Shown: piece by piece, positions 14,301 through 27,950 of the stretch
How positions within the stretch are numbered: the stretch's first letter is position 1
Layout of the letters: each line of letters starts with the position of its first letter
DNA from: Phoronis australis
Taxonomy: Eukaryota; Phoronida; Phoronidae
Direction of reading: 5' to 3'
DNA: 64,000 nucleotides
Assembly: GCA_002633005.1 (NCBI GenBank)
Contig: NMRA01000002.1
Location: 518,876 to 582,875 of the forward strand
Position numbers and translations under genes: made by a program
The notes under the pieces: generated by a model
Databases searched by the model: none
What the model was told of the DNA's origin: nothing
What the model saw: the letters and a program-made list of their open reading frames with translations, nothing else

Positions 14301-17300
14301 ATCATCGAAGTAACTTTCCAACATGACCAGAAATAAAAGAGAATCAACGCGGAAAGTTAGTACAGTGGCTAAACAATTGGAATTTCACAGTCATAGTAGT
14401 CAACTGGTTCCTAGTAGTAGTAAACACCAGTCCAAAAAGGAATTGATGAGACAGTAATGTGACAACACCATTCTGTAATTAGCATTTTGTGGCCATAATA
14501 ATCCTTACCAGTCCATTTAACAGGGAATAGAATTAAAGGTTATGACCAAAAGGCAGAAATAATATTTTATAATATTTTGTCCCCATTCCTTTTGTCATGC
14601 ACTGTATTCATGAAGGGAATGGCTTGTTGCCACAGTAGGTGCAAGGGTTATAAGTATCAGTGAATATAATCATGTCATTGTTAGTTTACAAATGAGCCCA
14701 CTAGAAAACAGCTGGACTAGGACCACTGCAAACATCTACATGCCAGGCTATTGTCCCTGTGATTCATGTGACTCTCACTCCAGTATTAATAGGCTCTTAA
14801 TGACAATTTATTGGCATTCAATTGATTATGTAAGGGACTTGGATAGTAGGTGCTTGACATACATCTTGAAGAAGTTGGACTGAGGCAGAGTTGACTGTCA
14901 GCACAAACTTCAAAATGTACTGACAACATAGCAACCCAGAACGGCTAACTGAACATTAAAAATGTGATTGCGTTTTATGTCGACGCGACTGAAACCAAAC
15001 CAAAATCCAGCAGACTGCTTTGATGTTTTAGAATCTGTATCGGACACGTTTTCCTGTCGTTTTTGCATAGGACAACGAAAGTAGAAATGACACCAAATAA
15101 AAGTGTTGCAGTTGAAACACACAGGACAAGAGTGACAATAAACCCACCTTCCATCACAAACAAAAACACTTGCAGTTTAGAACCCCTGTCCTTATGAAAT
15201 TGATTTCAAATACTTAGGCATGGTTTCAGGGCTTAGGAACAACTGACAGCTCATTTCTGCTTTAGATCAGACTGTACAAGTTGGCTTGTCACCACGGAGT
15301 CACTTCTCATTTGAGTAAGAACAACTTAAGAAAAATTCTATGGCAGATTTTTTTTTGACAAAATGCAGGTTTCTGCTGATCTATGACTGTTTGCCCTTAA
15401 AACCTCAACTTTGGGCTAACAGTCATCAACATGAAAATTTTCCTGACTGAAAAATGAAAGTACATAAAGTAGGTGATCAAAAAGTCTATCAAAACTGTAC
15501 AAAACTGTTTTATTTTCAAAAATAAACTCCAAGTCACGTCAGATTACTCAGATATTCAAGACTTTCATAAATTCATACTTCAATCAATTTTCATTTTCTC
15601 ACAAGTTTGGGGTCTCGTTCAAAATATGGAAACAGTGATCATTTCTGGTCATCACTACTGGTTCAACTTCACTGAACTTGTCACCAACTTGAGTACGGTC
15701 TTACTGAATTCACTTCTATTTAGTCATACATTTGGTCAGCTATGGTGACAAACGATTTTTCATTTTAGACAACGGTGAAATATATTTTACAAAAATTTTT
15801 GATCACATCATGATTCTGAAGCAAATGACAATATTTGGTGACAAAGAATATAATTTGACAGTGACTTTCAATACTAAATGCTCAAGGCTGTATAGAAGGG
15901 CTTGACCAAAATCGAAGACACTAACCAAAAACAAAACTTATTTAGTCTGCACACAAATCAACATATGGCTCTTTTGTTTCACTCATTAAAAATGTTGTTG
16001 CGTGCTGTCCGTGTCACTTACCTTGTTGTTAGGATTGGCAAGGTTTATGCGTAGAATACCCATACCATTGAGAACATACTTCATGGAGTTGAGCATATTG
16101 TCCAGAACTGTGGGCTGTAACAGACAGAAAGAGTGGTGTGTAGCAACAACAGAAAGCCTCTCATACCACTGCAAAGACTATCAAATGAGTGCTTCTTGTT
16201 GGCAACTACGTATACTTCCCCAGAACAACAGGTGGCGTGTGGGTATGTATTGCAAACAGTGTGTCATCAGCGCTATTGTAATAAGTACTGTAGCATTTTC
16301 CTTGTGTTAAGGTTATGCAAGACCTTAGAAAAATTCAAATTTGGCCTAATATATCAGAAATTAGTGATCAGACCCGATCCATACGAAACTTTCTGATACT
16401 AAGCTCTGTGCACTATTCTCCATAATACCGTTCGGACTTTATTTTAAAATTTTCTACTTCCCCATGAGGCACTACCAAAAATAGCAACTTAAAGAGGATT
16501 TTTATGAAAAAATAAAATGTAAAAATGTAACTAGAGCAGCGACATTGGCATATCATCTTGAACGTCTATATCAAACAAAACTGGGTTATGTCACTGCTAA
16601 CCTTGTTTTGCAAAGATCGCTAATTTCCTTTGTGCTAGAAATTTCACTTGAAAGACTTGGTGATTGGTCACGTGACCCAATCAACGACATATTGGCATAA
16701 AATCATAAATCCAATTCTACAGGCTTTCTGCTTTTAGAAAATAACAACTACTTTCGTGATTTTAATTGTAGTTTAACATGTATTTGGGTGAATGCACAGA
16801 CTTAGTCAATAAGGTCTTACATAACTTTACACTGCAGTCTTTGGGACTGGAATGCGAATCCGCATTGTTGGTGTCAATTCATTACTTTGAAGGGGAACCC
16901 AATTATTTCCACAAAAGTTACCAGAAAGTCATTAGTATGCATGTGTTCAAAGTAACACATATTCGCTTGGCTGAAATGCTACAAGCCAATGAGGGGTTAT
17001 AAAATTCATGCATCATCATGACACAGCCATCCCAAAGCAATGCCCAACAGTGAGTAAACACAAATCACAACATCAGGTCCCAACAGGTTCAGTGATCACC
17101 CCTATCTATCTTGATAAGTAAATCCACTTGAAAGGACAGCCTCATGCATCTTTGGATTACCTTGACAAGCCAGTCTTATCTGTCTCCACCAAACACAGCA
17201 ACTCAGCTATTGACAGATTAAAATACCCCAATTTATAGTTTAAATACAATGAGTCATGCTCATGTCTAGGTATTTTACAAGATGGGCATTATCTACCCGG

Positions 17301-20300
17301 TCTTGTCATACTTGTGAGATCAAAAAAATTCCATGAACCATAGTTTTAAGAATATTGCATACAGCATTCATTTATAATGCAAAAACTGACCCATGTAATC
17401 CCAACTCACGCTACAGATTCTCAGAGGCCCAAGTACAGTACAAGACAAAAGTAATCAGACAAAATACCGCTTCCCTGTCATAATGGCTAATTTGAGTTTG
17501 TTAATAGTAAAAATGACTGGTACCAACTATTAGGGTGGCAAAATTCTAACTGCAGAATGGCTTAAGCCACCTTGCTAAATTTCTTGTTAATTCTCTTCAT
17601 TCTCTGCTTTCTCAGACAATGAATTCGGCTTCTGTCCAACCATCATGACAGTGAATTCCGGGTCATTTTGTCTAAATACGTTTGGCATATACTACATTTG
17701 TACCAATGGCGATTTATTACATCGTTCTCATCAAAAGATTAATCCACAGGCACAACGTTATTGACAGTAAGCCTTGTAACTTTGGTCTAAATGCCATAGT
17801 CATTTACTACTTGACTAAATTTGCATGGGTATCTTCAAAACGTGATTGAAGATCGTTGTGAAATTTAATCCCAGGTAGGTGAACACTACACTACACTGTA
17901 CCACAGTAAAAGACTTGAAAGTAACTGATTGATCAGCGGTTTATTCAAAGTTCAGTTTCGTTACTTATCATCAGTTCTGTTTTTTTTATGGAAACCTAAA
18001 GGATTTGAACACCTGTGTCAGAATGTGCCCAGAAAACAAATATCATATTGTTGATCTCTTATTCACTATGTATATTCTGTTATCAACAGTATTGATCAAT
18101 AATTAGGTAGCATTACAATGAAGTCAGGGCATCAAAGACATCAAGCCCCAATACACATTGCTCACTCACACTGTCCAATGACCATTCATAACAGCCTATC
18201 ACAATGTCCCCATTGAACAGTGGGTAAACATGTGTTTGCCATTGTCTCATTAACCACATACCACTGTTCAAGCTGAAGCTAATAAGCCACAGTAATTCAA
18301 TAGACATAGAATTCCAACTGTTTTCAATTATCTGAGTGTGTTTTGATAAAGCAGTGAGAATGAGACAAATTATACAACTTAGGTACTTTAAATTCAGGTC
18401 TATGGACTTGACCTCATCCCTGAGTACAATAGGAGTACCATCCAAGAGGACAAAACCACATACAGCATTCAGGGTTCCAAATAGAGGCTGGCCTAGTATC
18501 CTGGAGCAAGTGGATTTGCAAGTTAACTTGGCACCTGGGCCAGAAAATTTTCAGACTAAATGGCCCACAAGCCAGCACATTTATTTGCTGAAGTTCCAGA
18601 CCAGCAGCCTGTAATCATATTTCACTGGAACAAATGGCAAACACTAAATGTATACCAGTAACAGATATTGGTAGTTCTTATTTGTCCAAAGTTGTTTTAA
18701 CTTTGTTAAAATTTCACCAATTTCGGACAAAATTAATTGCCAAAATATCACTTTCCACACGTTTCTAGGACTTCTAACACATGAATGATCACAATTTTTT
18801 CAAATTATTGTCTGTTGGTGGATATTGTACAGAACTTGAATATGACAAAGCATCATTTTGGCCCTACGTGTCATTTGTGAAAAAATGAGGAAATATAATT
18901 TCAGCTGTCTGTCAAGCTGTGTACCAACTTGCTGAGATTTCACTGTATGTCAAATACAGTAAATATTCTATAAACCATACTTATCCAAATTACAGGCGAG
19001 GACATTTAAAATGAGGAACTAAAAAAACTAGAAAATGGGCATAAAATCGTGCATGGACAATTGAAAATTTTTTGAGAAGTCGAAATACAAACATTGGACA
19101 TGGGTGCTTAAAAGCGAACATTTCAAATTTCCAAGGGGGAAGGTAAGCGGAGCCTGGAGAACCATTTTCACAAGCTTAGGCACTATCGATCAACACATGA
19201 CCCAATACTAAGAACTTTTATCATAGGACCTGTGAAGTGGTATTTACAACTTTCTCTTAGAAACAAATTTGTGAGGATAGGAATGAATTGTCTCTGAACC
19301 ATACAAACTTTGAGAAAATTTGAAGCATAGTAAACCCAGTTTTGCTTTCTGTAAACACAAGTTTTTATTCAGGCTACTTTAACCATTATAAACTTGGTCT
19401 TAGCCTGCTCCTTACTGTACACAGTTTAGAACAGATATCTGGGCTCAGTAGGAATTAACAATCTAAGATATTTCTTAAGAAGGAGATCATAAGCTTTCAG
19501 GTTACAGTGCAAAAACGCATATTGACAGAAAACACGACTTCAGTGCAGCTTTAAAACTGGAGTCATCCAACTCAGTTTATTGACGTCAGAAAATGCCAGA
19601 AACATCAGGAAATGAAAAGGCCACCAAGGGAATCAACACCTGTACATTATCAAGTTGTCAACTTACCTTAAAACTGAGAAGCTCATTAATGGTGAAACCA
19701 TCATTATGTATTATCTTCATCTGTTTGACTAGCGTGCTTTTACCACTTTCGCCAGCTCCTGTCAATCACACAATTAACAAATTATTTGTATGTTTCATAG
19801 TATGTTTGCACCCTGTCTCATTAAACTCATTCACAGAACATCTCAGCCCACACGAATAAATCATTGATACTATTGTTTTGCCACAATGTACCTTACTTTA
19901 CTGCTAAATTTTGCTTAAAACCAAGAAAACATGACTGATTTAATGACAGGTTGGCTTTTAAGTTACAAATATGCTTTCTGAAAATATACAGAGTTAATTC
20001 TATAGTTTTGTAGGTCGGCTGAATGCATAAGGTCCCACTTAACCTTGATAATCTTGAGAACAATTGATGCTTAGCTGTATCCACTGCCCCAATAGCAGGA
20101 GGACAACAGCACTAGTAACTATATGGACAAAAAATAATTTGCTGTAAGAAACTTGACATATGTGTGATTAATCACTTCACCTCCCTGAGGGAGTGTTGCA
20201 ATTTTGAAAAGTTGTCACAACAATTAGACATTAATATAACTCAACAGACTTTGCCCATGTTCAAATAGTGGGGCATGATGCATTAGTCAGTGGGACGGCA

Positions 20301-23300
20301 ATTTCAACTCATTGAAAAATTTTCAAAGCATTAAATCTCACCAATTTTCACTTGCCTCAGTTCACTATGGCTCTGATGGTTCAATTGATATGGTATATAT
20401 ATTCCCCTTTAATTTCAGTGTCCCAAAGTTTAAAGATTTTTCCAAACTGGAGAATTTTTACTGAAACCCCAATCTCCAACGATCAAGACTTTCTTAAGAA
20501 GTGACAATGTCATTGCGAATGTCCAACTCGTGAAAGCTTTTGCTCACAAAAAGGAAACCGCCATTTCCCGTGACACCTTGCCATATTCAGGTGAAAAAGT
20601 ATTCTGTATACTGGAGATGTGAAACAGTTCTTTTCGCTCATGCACAATCTAATATTATCATATTTGTCTACAAAAAGCGTTACGGCAGTTTTGTGAGTGA
20701 ATCAACAGCACTGCAGTGCTAGTAAATGCCTGTCCTGCTTTCCCAAAAATCGTATTTTTAAATATCAATGCCCAGCTTAAGGTCCACTGTCTTATTTTCA
20801 AATTTCCCAATAAGTGCCCTTGGCATTATCCCAGATAAGTACCATCCATTCCTCAGTTCAATGACACCCAAGGTCATTCATATCAATTTTACATTATGAC
20901 AGCCCACAAACACCCCAACTCCTGTCAGTCACTTGAAACTTTAGACCATTTACCTCTATAGTTTCCACCTCACCAAACACAAGTGTCATCAACAGTTTGC
21001 ACAGTGGTTTGGTAATATGCAGTAAACATACCATATCTAAAGATTATCATATTAATGAGTAGAAAACAAGTACTGGTAATCAAATTAGGTCATGTGGGAC
21101 CTTATGGACATGTCTGTGACTTAAGTCACCAAGAAAACCATATATTTTACCGTAACAAGTAAAAGTATATATATAATCTGAGAGTAGAAAGTCCGTGAAA
21201 TCTGATTTTTTTAATTTTTAACACTATGCCGTTCAATGAGGTAAGTGACCATGCTTTTTGGCAAAGTTTAATAAAAAAGGAAAGGTATATCAACACCAAA
21301 ACAAAGTTATAACAACAAGACCAAATGTTAAAGGATGAACTCACCAAAATGTTACAGAAACAAAAAATTATGAATCATGACTACTAGGCTTGCAACGACA
21401 GAAAGTTTGCTTTATAAGTTAAGTCCAATAGTCATGATTCATAATTTTTTGCATTCATTTACTCACCTGCATGAATAATATCCATCGTCTAATCAAAATG
21501 TTAGTTTTCTAAATAATCATTTCATTTTCATTTTATAAATACAATTTTATCATTTTCATGAAAATCATAAAAGTCCTATTTTTAAAGCCCAAACAGTTGG
21601 CCATTCTAAAACAATTCCTAACAAGGTACTGGTAAGCAGAGTATCTGTATGAATCTGATCAGCCATTTTTGACATATGTTGTTCTGAAATTGGCCAAATT
21701 TGGCAATTTCTAAGGGTCCTTACTCCTATATAACTGAGACTCTTTTACAATCTTGTGTTCTGAAATAAAAATTCTAAAACATCTTAAAGTTCTCAAGTCG
21801 CAAAACATGAAGGCCAATGCAGATTGGGAATGCTTAGGAACTTTTAAATTCATTTCTCCTGAAGAAAATTTATGCGTGCACATCTACACTAGAAATTTAA
21901 TGACAGAGATTGTTTCAAAGGGGTTCTTCTTTTGCAACATCAATGGATTGTTTCCTACTTTTTATGTTCAGGGTCAAATACTGTCACAACACCTATCTAC
22001 ATGTACACGTTGTTTGAAATGTTTTCCAAGCTGCTTTCAAAACTGAAGACAAGCTACACTCCTGCAGTAACATTGAAGATCTAGAGCGTCCACAGATTTA
22101 ATGCAAATACACGCATCAAATATTCCAGATAAAAAAACAACCAAGATAATCAACAATTGGTGAAGCTAAAGTTATCAGAGAGGCATGGCATAAGATCTAT
22201 AAATTTCTAATGGACTTCCATTAAGTTGGGTCAGTGAATCGTCTCTAATGTTCTATTAACGGTTGACTTACAAGTAATAGGCTTCACATAATCTGTATCA
22301 TGCTTGAATTCAGTCATTATAAGTCAACACATGGCAAAGCAAATCTTTTTTTCAACGTTTTCACGTTTGAACAGGGTGTGTGCAGACTGAATGCTGTTCC
22401 TCATTCAGCAAACAGTCTTTGGAATGCACAGCAGCAAAAGTAAATGAAAAAACAAATACAGTCAGATAATACATGACAAATGCTCTGATAAGATCCATAG
22501 GTGTTTTCTTTTGGAGTTAGAAATCTGTGTGAAAGAACAACGCTGTCTCGTCTGAGGACATTCTTTTAATTCTCTTTTAAAGTACTGAATGAGAGTACAC
22601 AGTGGTAAATAAGGTCACGGTGACATACCTGACATGTCTACTATAAATCATAGCTTGTATCACTACAATCAGGATAATAAATGAAAAACGCCATGGTTCA
22701 GGAATCTACACAGATAACGAGTTTGTTTTGTAAGCAACGAGGAGTGAGACAGTCATTAGGTTACAGTTGATATTTATGTTCTCATATATTTTCTTTAAAT
22801 CGGTGACATGCACCGAATGGATAAGTAGGGTAAAACATTATCAGTGAACCACACTGATGAACAAATTTAGAAAATGTACTTTGACTTTATTTGTTACCAC
22901 ATAGCATGAATGAAAAGACAGTCAAAAATCATGAAATGCACTATCGTCACAAGATTAGAATCAGCCAAACAGACTCTATTCTTATACTATGCCCTTTCAA
23001 CTAGTTAAAATCTAAAGTTTTTGTATATTTCACTAAAATCACAGACTAGGCAATAAGGTCTACATAACCATGAAACATTCACATAGGATAGCTTTAAAAT
23101 AACTGTCAGGCCTTTCTAAACCAATGAAAGCCTGAGTTATCATTCAGGCAACGTTAAACTAGCCCTTTATGTCAAAAAAATGATTTAGGCCAATTACCTC
23201 TATTACAGTGTTTTCTTTTTCCCTACTTAGTTAAGAAGGGATCCCTGAGCTTGATAAGTAGGGAAAAAGAAAACACTGTAATAGAGGTAATTGGCCTAAA

Positions 23301-24395
23301 TCATTAATAATGCACAGTCAGTTCTATCCAAGCTCAGAAGTCACACTTACCATATTTTGACATTACAAGGCACAATTTGAAACCAATGTCAACTAGACAA
23401 GAGACCTCAATCAACACTTGTTTTGTGACAGAAAGCAAGGGTTTAAAGTCACTTCAAAGCTATCTACTCCTTGAAACTGCAGTTGTTAAGATAATCAGCT
23501 TAGATCTGCAAACTTTATTCCTCGTACAACATGTAATTATTTTAATACAGCACTCTACGTAGCAAGCCAGTTGCAAGCAACTTTCAAGAAATATTACGAA
23601 TGGTAGTTTTAAGTTATTATTAGGACAACAAGGCTCTATTTTAGTACTAGTAGTTGTATCACAAAGCTTGGGTTAAAGCCTCCAAGCATTTCCAACTCAA
23701 GGAACCAAAAATGTGACTTTGACCGTCAGAAAATGGCTGTAAATTGAAGATTTTTTACATTAGTGGCTGAGTAAATTACACTGGTAGTAGGATTGAATTT
23801 AACTTATTTCCAAGGGAAAACGGTCAAAGAACAACAAAAAAGAATGGAATTTATACACAGTTAAATTTGAACTTGTTTTTAAAAGCTTACTGTTATGCAG
23901 TGGAGAAAACTGGTTGACAAAATTCGCACACGTTATATTCAACCATTGCCATACAGCCATAACTATCAGTCATGGCAAGTTACGATGGCCACCATGTTTT
24001 GTTCGTGGATCAACTAAACTCAAGATAAAAATACCGCTACTCTCCAAATAAACTATGTACTGCTACGCCAATGGATATTTGTGAATGACTGTATTTCGAA
24101 CACCTGAGAACAAACACATGCACTGCAGCTGGTAAAAGTCAAGCAATGTGGTTCCTATTGAAAATGGCTGCTGGAAACCAGTTTTCACTATTGCTGTTAT
24201 TCAGTGAAACCTGGCTCCAAACATCACTTTCGCGAAAGGTCCATTTATCTGACTTTTAGCTGGTCACTTACCTAACAATAATATCCTGATTGTCTTGCTG
24301 GCCTCCCTGGCCATAAGTTGTAAGTGTCTGTCAATTTCTGCACTCCGTTCTTTAGCACGCTTGTCATCTGGGTCCAAGCTCAAGCACGAACCCAT
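8390..24395 (-). CDS. heterotrimeric G-protein alpha subunit, Gv-like (switch exon missing)
   Basis: GTP-binding alpha subunit that couples seven-helix receptors to effectors at the inner plasma membrane. Exons on the minus strand: 24395-24272, 19758-19667, 16114-16022, 10784-10624, 9037-8966, 8668-8390 (stop TGA). All have GT-AG borders and compatible phases except across the 10624/9037 gap. Exon 1 begins MGSCLS, with Gly2 for myristoylation and Cys4 for palmitoylation. Exon 2 has the P-loop GAGESGKST followed by LVKQMKIIH. Exons 3-4 are the helical domain ([24 protein letters not shown]). Exon 5 is [15 protein letters not shown]. The last exon has the guanine-specificity motif NKLD, then [15 protein letters not shown] and the C-terminus NLKHAELL. 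The C-terminus lacks the Cys at position -4 that pertussis toxin modifies in Gi/Go. The helical domain and tail match none of the Gs, Gi/o, Gq or G12 patterns I know. Assignment to the fifth (Gv) class is inference. About 90 residues with DVGGQ and the switches were not found. Confidence 0.85.
9545..9545. other. single N inside the Galpha gene, likely collapsed gap
   Basis: An undetermined base lies between the 161-nt exon (10784-10624) and the 72-nt exon (9037-8966), the interval where the DVGGQ-containing exon(s) should be. I read the minus strand of 9040-10620 and found no matching coding segment. Like the N at 6921, this probably stands for missing or misjoined sequence. Confidence 0.6.
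10834..11235 (+). pseudogene. degraded non-LTR retrotransposon-like fragment (3' end of ORF)
   Basis: Plus-strand frame antisense to the Galpha intron. It reads IELTVLWE, then [29 protein letters not shown] and a KLLGI segment. This layout is one I associate with the C-terminal part of retroelement reverse-transcriptase polyproteins in invertebrates. After about 11035 the matching frame changes: a +1 frame at 11066 reads [12 protein letters not shown] and then stops, so the element carries a frameshift and is dead. The 5' part is missing, typical of a truncated LINE insertion. The exact clade cannot be told from this piece. Confidence 0.6.
14158..14271. mobile_element. small inverted-repeat element (MITE-like)
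   Basis: About 114 bp that begins 'gggatttccg' and ends 'ctataattccc'. The inner parts pair as 'gccgtgtactacat' with 'gtagtacatggc', so the whole can fold back. The right half reverse-complemented ('ggtcattttgtctaaacg') matches 17660-17690, showing a dispersed family. It lies in a Galpha intron. Confidence 0.55.
17652..17700. repeat. fragment of the same family as 14158-14271
   Basis: Reads 'gaattccgggtcattttgtc' then 'taaatacgtttggcatatac', matching the reverse complement of the right end of the element at 14158-14271 with few changes. Only one end is clear; the other end is eroded. Confidence 0.5.
21361..21451. repeat. 91-bp palindrome, 23-bp arms
   Basis: Arms 21361-21383 ('caaaaaattatgaatcatga' then 'cta') and 21429-21451 are exact reverse complements separated by 45 bp. 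It lies in the intron between Galpha exons 1 and 2. No coding content; could be a small transposon remnant. Confidence 0.75.
23179..23305. repeat. perfect hairpin, 51-bp arms, 25-bp loop
   Basis: The left arm 23179-23229 ('aatgatttaggccaattacc' ... 'tttttccctactta') and the right arm 23255-23305 are exact reverse complements by eye, with the loop 23230-23254 containing 'gggatccc'. It is intronic in the Galpha gene. Perfect arms imply a very young insertion, gene-conversion maintenance, or a copying artefact. Confidence 0.88.
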
Positions 24396-27300
24396 TGTTA
24401 AATGTTCTCGCAGAATAACCGCACAACGATGCAATAAACCAATTAAACATAACCAACAACAGGCAACGTCTATTACATCTGCCGAGAACGGTTCAGTTCT
24501 CTTGCTTTACTCACTGTCTCTTCTAATTCCAAGTCCAAAGCAAAGTGTCAACACAAGATTGTCTCTGTCATTGTTTATAGGAAACTTTTATGGGATGTCT
24601 CATTAAAATTTGCTTAGTCAAGATCTTCGCGTACAATTTACATATTTACATGGCATAGCCAACAGGTGATCGGTAGTTTAAGTCATGACTCATAATCTAG
24701 CAACAACACCCACGATCTTCGCAACTTCAACTTGTCTCCGTTTACCGTACTTCATTTTGCACTCGCCTAAACAATCCATCAGAAGTACTTTCCATGGTTC
24801 TCAATAGATTTCTCTCGTTAAGAAAACACCGCGAATTGAAAGTAGTGACAAATTCGACCGAGAATGACTTAGCAACAGTCACGTAAAATATTTTGAACAG
24901 GTTGTTGTTTTCGCTTCGAAATTTCTGCCGAGTTCAAATCGAGGTCACTAACGTAGTTTTTGGACTCCGCATTGAAAGAGCGTTAATTTTTTAACAAACG
25001 ATGGCGCTGCATTTCAAGTAGAAAAGCATTCATATGGCAATGCCAATGGACTGTCGCGGAGACACTTCTGCTACTAACAAACCATTATTCAGACACTGGA
25101 CGGAATCACGCGGCATAATCATCATTTAATATTACTATTCACTGACTGGCCAATTTGATCACAGTTCTGAAATTTCTCTTATGTACTTCGAATACAGAGC
25201 CGTAGAAAGAGAGGATGGCTCCCGGGCGCCGCCCGGCCCACCCCCCGTTTGAACAATAACGTGACAAGCGTCGGAGGTGAGTCGGTGGCGGCGACCGACC
25301 ACGGTAGGTTTGTGTTCTGTATATTTTCTAGAATGGAGAACGCCTGCCGGAGGATTGTGCGACTTATGTAAGTTTATTTGGTTTCTGCGATTGTCTTTTC
25401 AGTGATCACGTGCAATTCACCCGGCGGAGTCACTGCACACGGCCGGACTCAACTTTCGACATTTGAGACCTGCTGCTAATTTAAAAAACAGTAGGTAATA
25501 CATTTAATTACTTTAAAAAGTGAAATTTTTACACCCTTTGACAACGACTCAAAAAGCATCTCTGCCTATGGAATGTTTGACAAAACAATTTTCAAATTGA
25601 CCTAAAGATATTTTACAAAAACTACAATAATAATGGTTTCATCAGCTTTTATTTTTATCAACTTTCAAGCTCATAGACCCACTAATCGCATGTTTGTACT
25701 ACTGCGTTTGAAAAGAAAATATCTTCCAATGAATCTGCAATGTATGACACAACAGGTTCCATTCAATGAAGTGCTTGCGCGATTATAGAACCAGGAATAA
25801 TGGGAAAATCTTCAAAACACAAATGACTTGCTTTGCCAGTATGTTTAAAAGCCAGACATCGAATTTTACCATCAGTTGAAATTTTGAAAAACAAAATTCG
25901 GCCGAGTTGCCAAGAAATCTAATCATCGATGTGGGGTCGCTCAGCGCAACGTATTTATTATAGGTAAGGTGCTGAAAGCTTTATCACACCTATTTTATTA
26001 AAATGCTTATTTCTTCAAACAGAAAACTGAATTGGACTAAGTAATGGAAAAGTCTTTATTGTCATATTTGCGGACATTGGTTGAGATTTCAACGAATCTA
26101 CACCGACAATGAATGCACAGCTCTCCGGTCTTGTTAGCAGCATCGCATTCCTCGGAACCATTCTACATTTAAAAGCGCTCTAAATTTCCTGCACTACCCC
26201 AGTCCACAATTTGTACAACTCAGTCGCCTTGTAATTATTGAGCACATAAAGCCATTACCATGTGCTTGTTTACAGAATTATGTATTTTCTTTCTATATAT
26301 ATTCTTTTATACGTCTCTGTAAATAATTTTCTATACATGTATTTTTATCGGTAACTAGCACTTGTGCTAATCTTTCTTTGGTTGTATCTACACACACCGA
26401 TATAAGTTTACTACTTACCCACCCCGACGAACCTTGAATATCACATTTCGAAAAAATCGCCAATAGGAACTATGTGAAGATACCACAAACCCAGGAAAGT
26501 CATTTTCACATTTTACTAGTAATAAAGACGGGTGTGTGCAATAATTATCACTTTTCAATACCTTTAAAGCGTTCCTACAATGGATCCTTGCACTTTTTGA
26601 CATTTTAGACCGTGCATAACAATTTTATAACACAAAATCTAACTAAACAAGCACTTTGAGAAATAATTGAAGAATTTCTTATTTTAAAAAAATAACGATT
26701 TTTTGGTTTCCCGCCAAGTGATGTCATCAGTGGAAAACGTAGATTTGTTGATAGTGTTGTTGTAATTTAAAGACTAAGAGAGAGATCTTGACGAGTATTA
26801 TGAAGACAGGTATAGAGATGGGGGTGAAGATGACACTCAAGTCATAGAAGAAACATGTAATGTAATGATTTAAACTTCGCCGTATCGGCAGACTCTGCGT
26901 GTCTGATGCCGTACGAACTGACTCGGCCCTCCCGCCCACCGTCGTCTTCGGCGAGTGAAGCCGAGTCGTAGCCTACTCAGTCTCCGGACAGTCCTGATTT
27001 CAGAATGGTAATTAAAACCTTTTACTGAATCACGTTTTGATTTTTTAACCACTTTAGTGTCAGGTAATAATATGTGTCTCGAACTAAAAATCCAACTGAA
27101 GTTTTAACCTTAACGTCAAGGCCCAGACGCGAATAGCGGACACTTGATTTCATTTCTTCGAATGCTGAGTGCGTTTGTCAGGAATAAACATGTCTAATTA
27201 TAGTGATGGTAACTGGAATTTATTTCTGGTAATTCATACTCGTAGTGTCTGTAATTTTCAGTAAAAGTTGACAATAACGCAAAATAGCAGTGATGCAATA

Positions 27301-27950
27301 TGAGGTACTTTGGGGATAAAACTGGACACGCTATTATCGACGATTTGAATAGATTGTTCTCCATTCATACTGTGGGAACAACTAGTAAACACGACCGTTT
27401 AATCCGCACCGTTAGCGAAAATGTGTTTATCGGAATTTCGGAAGTTTGATGTCAGTGATTGGATAGTGCAACTGTCTTGAGTCAGTGTAGTGTGTGCTGG
27501 CTACTATACGCTCCACGACGTTATGCATGCCCCTAAAAACGGAGGCTCTTGGCACTCATTGTGCTGTTGCAAAAACCCGAATAATTTCCAGTCTGACATG
27601 TGGCTAGAAGACCAAGTAACATGATTAATAGTATCAGTCCAAATAGGCGATAAGAGAAATGTGTCTCATTAAGCTAACGAGAGAGAAAAGCAATTAACGC
27701 AACTTTCAGCTTAAGTATGCACCAATTAAAACAAACTTCACAACTGCACCTTCATTTTATTTTGCCCTTCGTCAAGCAATATACATTCAGTGTGTGTACA
27801 CAACAGAGAGACTTAATTGTTGCGAAACATCATGTATACGGAGGTGCAGTGTATTTTATAACAAAAAGTGTTAGTGTTCAAAGTGCTAAAAAGCGCTCAA
27901 AACTGAGCTTATAATTAAGTCCGTCAGTTTTGGAATATGTCAAAGGTGTT
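24396..27950. other. intergenic: Galpha 5' flank, CpG-rich patches
   Basis: Holds the upstream side of the Galpha gene and the downstream side of the 500-codon gene at 27951-29453. Two patches are unusually GC/CpG-rich for this window: about 25200-25460 and 26880-27000. I see no supported exon chain. The segment next to the Galpha start is the natural place for its promoter, but I recognise no specific TATA or factor site. Confidence 0.5.
25200..25460. promoter_or_regulatory. CpG-rich patch, possible promoter
   Basis: A local run of CG-rich words ('gcgccgcccggcccaccccc', 'gtcggtggcggcgaccg', 'ggcggagtcactgcacacgg') in otherwise AT-rich DNA, about 0.8 kb upstream of the Galpha start. A plus-strand ATG at 25333 opens MENACRRIVRL and runs into GTAAGT, which could be a first coding exon, but no following exon was found. 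The role is inferred from composition only. Confidence 0.3.
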
